A DNA stretch of 64,000 bases from Myxocyprinus asiaticus (Eukaryota; Chordata; Actinopteri; Cypriniformes; Catostomidae): contig NC_059372.1 in assembly GCF_019703515.2 (NCBI RefSeq), forward strand, positions 24,526,931 to 24,590,930, written 5' to 3'. The translations under genes were made by a program, and so were the position numbers. Below the pieces are notes generated by a model. That model had not been told where the DNA came from and did no database searches. It saw only the letters and a program-made list of their open reading frames with translations. Below are positions 60,378 to 64,000 of this stretch, piece after piece. The stretch's first letter is position 1; every line of letters begins with the position of its first letter.

Positions 60378-60880
60378 AAAGGGCACTTTCAATGGAAGTG
60401 AATGGGGCCAGTATATAAACATTTAAATACACAGTGTTTCAAAAGTATAATCACAAGATGTGGACATTATACCTGTTAACACGATGTTAGTGTGATAAAA
60501 TCAGGAATTTCCCGGAGTTTACCAGATTACGGGGTTTACCGGTCAACTGTCCTGATGACAAACAAGTTTTATTAGATATATCTTCACACGGATAAGGTTA
60601 GTAAGCGGTTTTATCACACTAAAATCATGTTAACGAGTCTATTGATTACGTTTTGTGGCTATACTTTTGAAATGGTGTGTATTTTAACGTTTATTAACTG
60701 GCCCCAATCACTTACATTGAATGTCCCTTATTGTAACTGCGAATTTTGTTTTATATATATATATATATACACGAGGGACGAGTAAAAAAATATTTTGTGG
60801 TAAAAAACATATTGTCGGAAATGCTGTTGATTGAGTTTAACTTGTATTGAACCCGGAATATTAATTTAACTACAGGCTTA
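60378..60880. repeat. Foldback element just upstream of phc2 exon 9
   Basis: 'cactttcaatggaagtgaat' is mirrored by 'cacttacattgaatgtccc', and 'gtttcaaaagtataatcaca' by 'gtggctatacttttgaaatg'. 'agtgtgataaaatc' is mirrored by 'ttttatcacact'. The right side extends to 'gttgattgagtttaacttg', matching the end of the 1.9-kb element at 53836-55765. It ends about 70 bp before the exon-9 acceptor. Confidence 0.8.
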
Positions 60881-60951
60881 ATAATGAAGATATGAATGGA
60901 GCTTTTCTCATAGTTAAGTGTTTATGGGTCAGTTGTCCTCGTGTCCAGCAG

Positions 60952-61148
60952 GCAGAGTGAATGTGAAGGCAGGTGTGAGCTCACCTCCAGCCATGACCTC
61001 GGGCAGCGGGAACAATGCGCCCACTGTGACCGGCAGCGCTCCGCAAAATGGCGAGTGTAAACCACCACCACAGGCCATAGTGAAGCCCCAGATCCTCACG
61101 CATGTCATCGAGGGATTCGTGATTCAGGAGGGAGCTGAGCCTTTTCCC
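60952..61148 (+). CDS. phc2: phc2 coding exon 9 (residues 527-592), homology domain I
   Basis: Acceptor 'cgtgtccagcag', donor gtgagt, phase 1 in and phase 0 out. It encodes RVNVKAGVSSPPAMTSGSG, then APQNGECKPP and the block KPQILTHVIEGFVIQEGAEP that defines homology domain I of PHC proteins. The Met at residue 541 (60993) corresponds to the start of the known short human isoform of PHC2 (about residue 536 of the long form). A three-base-earlier acceptor (ccag|cag) would add one Gln. The following FCS and SAM exons are not in the window. Confidence 0.95.
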
Positions 61149-61828
61149 GTGAGTGCCCATTTCAAATGATTACTTGTGTAGTGTATGTTTCACGTTGAAC
61201 ATTTTCCATATTTCTTTAGTTATAACAATAGTTTAACTGTAGTTGTTGGATGGTCAATTGCTTTTTGTTCAGTGTATCTATGGCTTCTATTAGAGAAACT
61301 GGTTTTCATGAAAAATATTAGTCTAAACACATTTTAAAACGGCTACTGTCATGGTTGTGATTAAACATGAGGTTGAATCTGCATAATTTCAGCCTACATA
61401 CTATAGTTACATTACTGCAGTTAGTGTTCCTATAATATATTACAGTTTTGTTTTTTTGTACTTTTTAGGGACATGTTTTTGAATATGTCCTCACAAATAT
61501 ACTGGTAGTGAAACCTCTTTATGAGGACAGTCCTCACAAGTAAAAAAAAAAAGGATCGTAAAAGGATCAAATAATGGCAATAAAATGCCAAAAGGTGTCT
61601 GTAAGGGTTAGGGTGTAATAGCCTACTTAGAATTGGCATGAAGTATGTACTGTAGAAAACAATGGGAGGTCATTACAAGTGTGTTTCAATGCGTTTGTGT
61701 GACAAATGGAAATTTTTAGCACATAAAAAAATATATCTCTAGATAGTAACCTTTAACAAAAGTGCAGTGCAAAATATCCTTATTTTTATGTCTTTGATAA
61801 GGTTGGAGTTGACTTGGGTATAGTTCTC

Positions 61829-62081
61829 CCAAGAAATAGTTTAATCACTCTCATGCCATCCCAGATGTGTATGGCTTTCTTTCTTGTGCTGAACTCAAAC
61901 TAAGATTTTTAGAAGAATATCCCAGCTATGTAGGTCCATACAATGCAAGTGAATTGTGGCCAGAATTTTGAAGCTCCAAAAGCATATAAAGACAGCATAA
62001 AAGTGATCTATATGAATCCAGTGGTTAAATCCAATCCTGTGTCTTCAGAAGCGATATAACAGGTGTGGGTGAGAACAGATC
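61829..62081. repeat. Foldback element fragment interrupted by the DIRS insertion
   Basis: Follows the left arm of the 4461-5177 family (ccagatgtgtatggctttct, ccagtggttaaatccaat, gcgatataacaggtgtggg) and stops abruptly at 'gagaacagat', where the DIRS terminus begins. The rest presumably lies on the far side of the DIRS element, beyond the window. Confidence 0.8.
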
Positions 62082-62082
62082 T

Positions 62083-62385
62083 ATAGGTTACTTGTGTAAC
62101 CCCGGTTCTCTGATAGCATTAAGTGAGGTGTCTCACTATGGGATACGCCCCTTCCATGTATTCCTCAGAAGCCCTGTTGCATTACGCCAGCCCTTATTGG
62201 CTGGCAGACGTGACACTTGTGTCTGGGAATAGCTCCTCAACCCAGTATAAGAGGCGCGACACAGCGTCACTTTGTCATTCAAAACAAGCACACCTCTTCC
62301 TCGCGTCACACAGCAAGGAGGGTGGTCTGGTTAGATGCCTCGCTTAATGCTATCAGAGATCAAGGATTACACAAGTAACCTATAG
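62083..62385. repeat. Inverted arms in the DIRS terminus (large stem-loop)
   Basis: 'tataggttacttgtgtaacc' followed by 'gttctctgatagcattaag' (62083-62126) is matched inverted by 'cttaatgctatcagagatca' and 'ttacacaagtaacctata' (62343-62384). The 44-bp arms enclose about 215 bp. Such terminal complementarity belongs to the circular-intermediate mode of DIRS replication, as generally described for the group. Confidence 0.85.
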
Positions 62386-62457
62386 TTCTCTTTCAAGCAT
62401 AAGTTTCGGTGTCTCACTATGGGGTATCCCATCTCCCGTATTGCCAGACAGCCTGCT

Positions 62458-63540
62458 TCAAACTTTCTGCCAACTATTCATTCTCCAGGGCTGTACGAGC
62501 CCTGGCGGACTCGAGCCTACACTCAGTACAGCATGCGCTAACGTCTGTGCTGTAACATTTAATTGATAAAACCTTGCAAATGTTTGTGGTGAAGACCAGC
62601 TCGCCGCTTCACAAATATCCTGTATTGTAACCCCTCTGAAGAGAGCCCACGGTGTAGACATTCCCCTTCTCGAATGTGCACGCAAACCATTTGGGGCCAT
62701 AAGATTCTTACTGGAATATGCCTTAGAAATCACTTTTAATATCCAGTGCGATAAGCGTCGTTTGGTGATCGGCTTCCCTGTGTGCGGTTTCACCCAATAT
62801 ACAAACAACAAACAAGATACCTAAATTTTCCAGTCTGTAAATGCGCAGAGCATGCACTGGGCATAATGCATTAAACCGTTGCTCCTCTGATGAAGCAAAA
62901 GGTGGTGGACAAAGTCCAGAGTTCAAGAGGAACAATGGACTGAATAGCTTTGGGCATAAAGGTGGGGTTTGGTCGTAATACAACCCCTTCATCCCCTGAC
63001 ACAAACTGCATACACACAGGATGTACAGAGTGCGTGAATTTCAATGACATGTTTTGCTGAAGCCAGCGCTAAAAATAATGCTGTCTTAAACGATAATATT
63101 TTAAAATCAACTTTGTCCAGTGACTCGAATATTGGCACTGAAATAGCATCAAGCACCATAGCTAAATCCCATGTTGGAGTAATCGGTTTTGATACTGGGA
63201 GAGTGGACACGCGCCCTGCATAAAGCGGCATACTAAGGGATGCTGCCCCACTGTATTACCATCAAAGCCTATATGACATGCAGATATAACAGCCAGAAAC
63301 ACCTTTATGGTCAAGAAAGCTTTCCCTTTATCTATTAAATCTTGTAGAAAAGAGAGAGTGACCGCCACTGAACCTTGAAAGAGAATCTCGTGTTTGTCTG
63401 CGCACCAGCGATCAAACACGCTCCATTTACATTCATAAAGTGATCTAGTAGATGATGCTCTAGCATTTTGTATGGTCTTAATAACACTGTCGGGTAACCC
63501 AGTTGCGTTCAAATTGAACCACTCACGGGCCAGGCCCCCA
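62458..63540 (-). pseudogene. DIRS tyrosine recombinase, broken, with a changed catalytic Arg
   Basis: The N-terminal core-binding part is open (63540-63240: ARASSTRSLYECKWSVFDRW, then FLQDLIDKGKAF, VGQHPLVCRFMQGA). A frame change leads to the catalytic part: FKTALFLALASAKHVIEIHA (63231-62989), CPVHALRIYRLEN, then RAHSRRGMSTPW (62811-62458) with the His-x-x-Arg pair and FARFYQLNV containing the candidate catalytic Tyr (codon at about 62566-62568). In the family the position in 'AKHV' is normally Arg (the first catalytic Arg). Here CAT encodes His, one CpG transition from CGT. At least two frameshifts interrupt the gene. Confidence 0.85.
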
Positions 63541-63973
63541 GTGCCAGTGCTCTGGATGAGGGTGAAAAATCTCTCCCTCTGCCTGCAACAGCAGATCTCA
63601 TCGCAGTGAAAGAGGCCACGGCTGTTCGTATAGCATATGTATGATCTCCGAACTTCCCCGGCCATCGCGGAGCTATTAATATCACTCTCAATCCCTCCTC
63701 TCTCACTCTGGAGAGGGTTGGAGATATCAACGCTATTGGAGGGAACGCATAAAGGAGAATGCGAGGCCATACGTGCGCCAACGCACCTATTTCCAGTGGT
63801 GTGCTCTGATCCTTTAAGGAAAAGAACAGAGGGCACTGAGCATTCTCCTGAGAAGCGAACAGTTCCACTGTTGCTCTGCCGAATCGGCTCCAAATCTGCT
63901 CGACCACTTTGTTCAGTCTCCATTTCCCGTAAAGAGGATTGCCCCTCGACAGCAAATACACACCCCGATTCAT
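63509..63973 (-). pseudogene. DIRS RNase H region, C-terminal part
   Basis: The minus-strand frame contains GRATVELFASQENAQCPLFF, ALAHVWPRILLYAFPPIALI and LIAPRWPGKFGDHTYAI. These match the conserved 'D/E-LFAS-N' and 'W-LLYAFPP...VAPRWP' pattern of the region between reverse transcriptase and recombinase in DIRS and Ngaro-type elements. It ends in ALGAWPVSGSI, after which the recombinase starts in another frame. The upstream reverse transcriptase is not in the window. Confidence 0.82.
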
Positions 63974-64000
63974 AATTCCCTGTACGTGTGTCGCCCTCAG

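Larger units (their letters stand above)
35191..61148 (+). other. phc2: phc2-like Polyhomeotic gene, 5' and middle part (nine coding exons; 3' end outside the window)
   Basis: Nine exons join in frame into 592 codons that follow the order of vertebrate PHC2. The order is N-terminal ISVYGGITDRQTVQ, the Q-rich block YLQQMYAAQQQHLMLQTAAL, RSLGRAVPLSPQLIFTP, and the homology-domain-I segment ILTHVIEGFVIQEGAEPFP. PHC2 is a subunit of canonical Polycomb repressive complex 1 in the nucleus. Its C-terminal SAM domain polymerises to compact chromatin, while an FCS zinc finger binds nucleic acid. Both would be encoded by exons past position 64000. PHC2 fits better than PHC1 or PHC3 because the 'MTSG-GN' to 'APQNGE-KPP' region before homology domain I is characteristic of PHC2. 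Whether this is the teleost a or b copy cannot be told. Confidence 0.93.
62082..64000 (-). mobile_element. DIRS-like retrotransposon, 3' part, continuing past the right edge
   Basis: On the minus strand the order is RNase H (63973-63509), then tyrosine recombinase (about 63540-62458), then a terminal region with an inverted repeat (62082-62450). DIRS elements use a tyrosine recombinase in place of a DDE integrase and have no LTRs in the usual sense. The terminal motif 'gtgtctcactatggg' occurs twice (62129 and 62411), and the whole end is homologous to that of the element at 17790. Reverse transcriptase and ORF1 would lie beyond 64000. It sits antisense in the phc2 intron after exon 9 and is broken by stops and frame changes. 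Confidence 0.88.

Noticed and set aside
1..64000. CRISPR array, bacterial operon, riboswitch or phage-type system
   Set aside because: The window is vertebrate genomic DNA; tandem repeats here are microsatellites or a minisatellite without spacer structure.

Overview
The window is vertebrate nuclear DNA, almost certainly from a ray-finned fish and most likely a cypriniform. Exons are short, introns are kilobases long with GT/AG boundaries, and the repeat landscape (Tc1, hAT, piggyBac, DIRS, Gypsy, tRNA-derived SINEs, foldback elements ending in a 'ggtgaactattccttta'-like motif) is what I associate with carp-like fishes. There are no bacterial-type operons and no CRISPR array. I saw no rRNA or tRNA gene; the only tRNA-like sequences are SINE heads.

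The one host gene I can support is a Polyhomeotic-like gene on the + strand, best matched to PHC2, a PRC1 Polycomb subunit. Nine coding exons lie at 35191-35426 (CDS from 35256), 39943-40086, 45838-45915, 47178-47339, 48355-48507, 49187-49499, 57304-57677, 58394-58577 and 60952-61148. They join without a frame break into 592 codons. The FCS zinc-finger and SAM exons must lie beyond position 64000. No 5' non-coding exon could be identified. A CpG-rich stretch with three CCAAT boxes and a consensus splice donor (59390-59797) lies just upstream of exon 9. It looks like the internal promoter of the short PHC2 isoform, whose Met would be at 60993.

Positions 1-35190 hold no protein-coding host exon that I can support. 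They are a mosaic of mobile DNA: a dead Tc1/mariner copy (345-1940), a 2.9-kb hAT-like element with an 8-bp target duplication and a nested foldback (2968-5830), a MITE (6831-7275), two solo LTR candidates (9703-9949, 10722-12310), a minisatellite (12325-12975), an internally deleted DIRS element (about 17790-20125), a SINE with a 17-bp target duplication (22953-23373), a piggyBac-type non-autonomous element flanked by TTAA (27584-28729), and foldback elements.

The phc2 introns are also loaded. They hold a Tc1 relic with a SINE nested in it (36794-38410), and an antisense Ty3/Gypsy element with LTRs and an AGAGA target duplication (40838-45555). That element's domain order is gag-protease-integrase-RT-RNase H, the unusual Gmr1 order. 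A further internally deleted Tc1-like copy (50590-51140), a SINE followed by a 1.9-kb foldback (53449-55765), and a second DIRS element entering from the right edge (62082-64000) complete the set. All recognisable autonomous elements are visibly broken. No wholly new biological system is evident; the most informative items are the internal phc2 promoter, the Gmr1-order retrotransposon and the paired DIRS elements.
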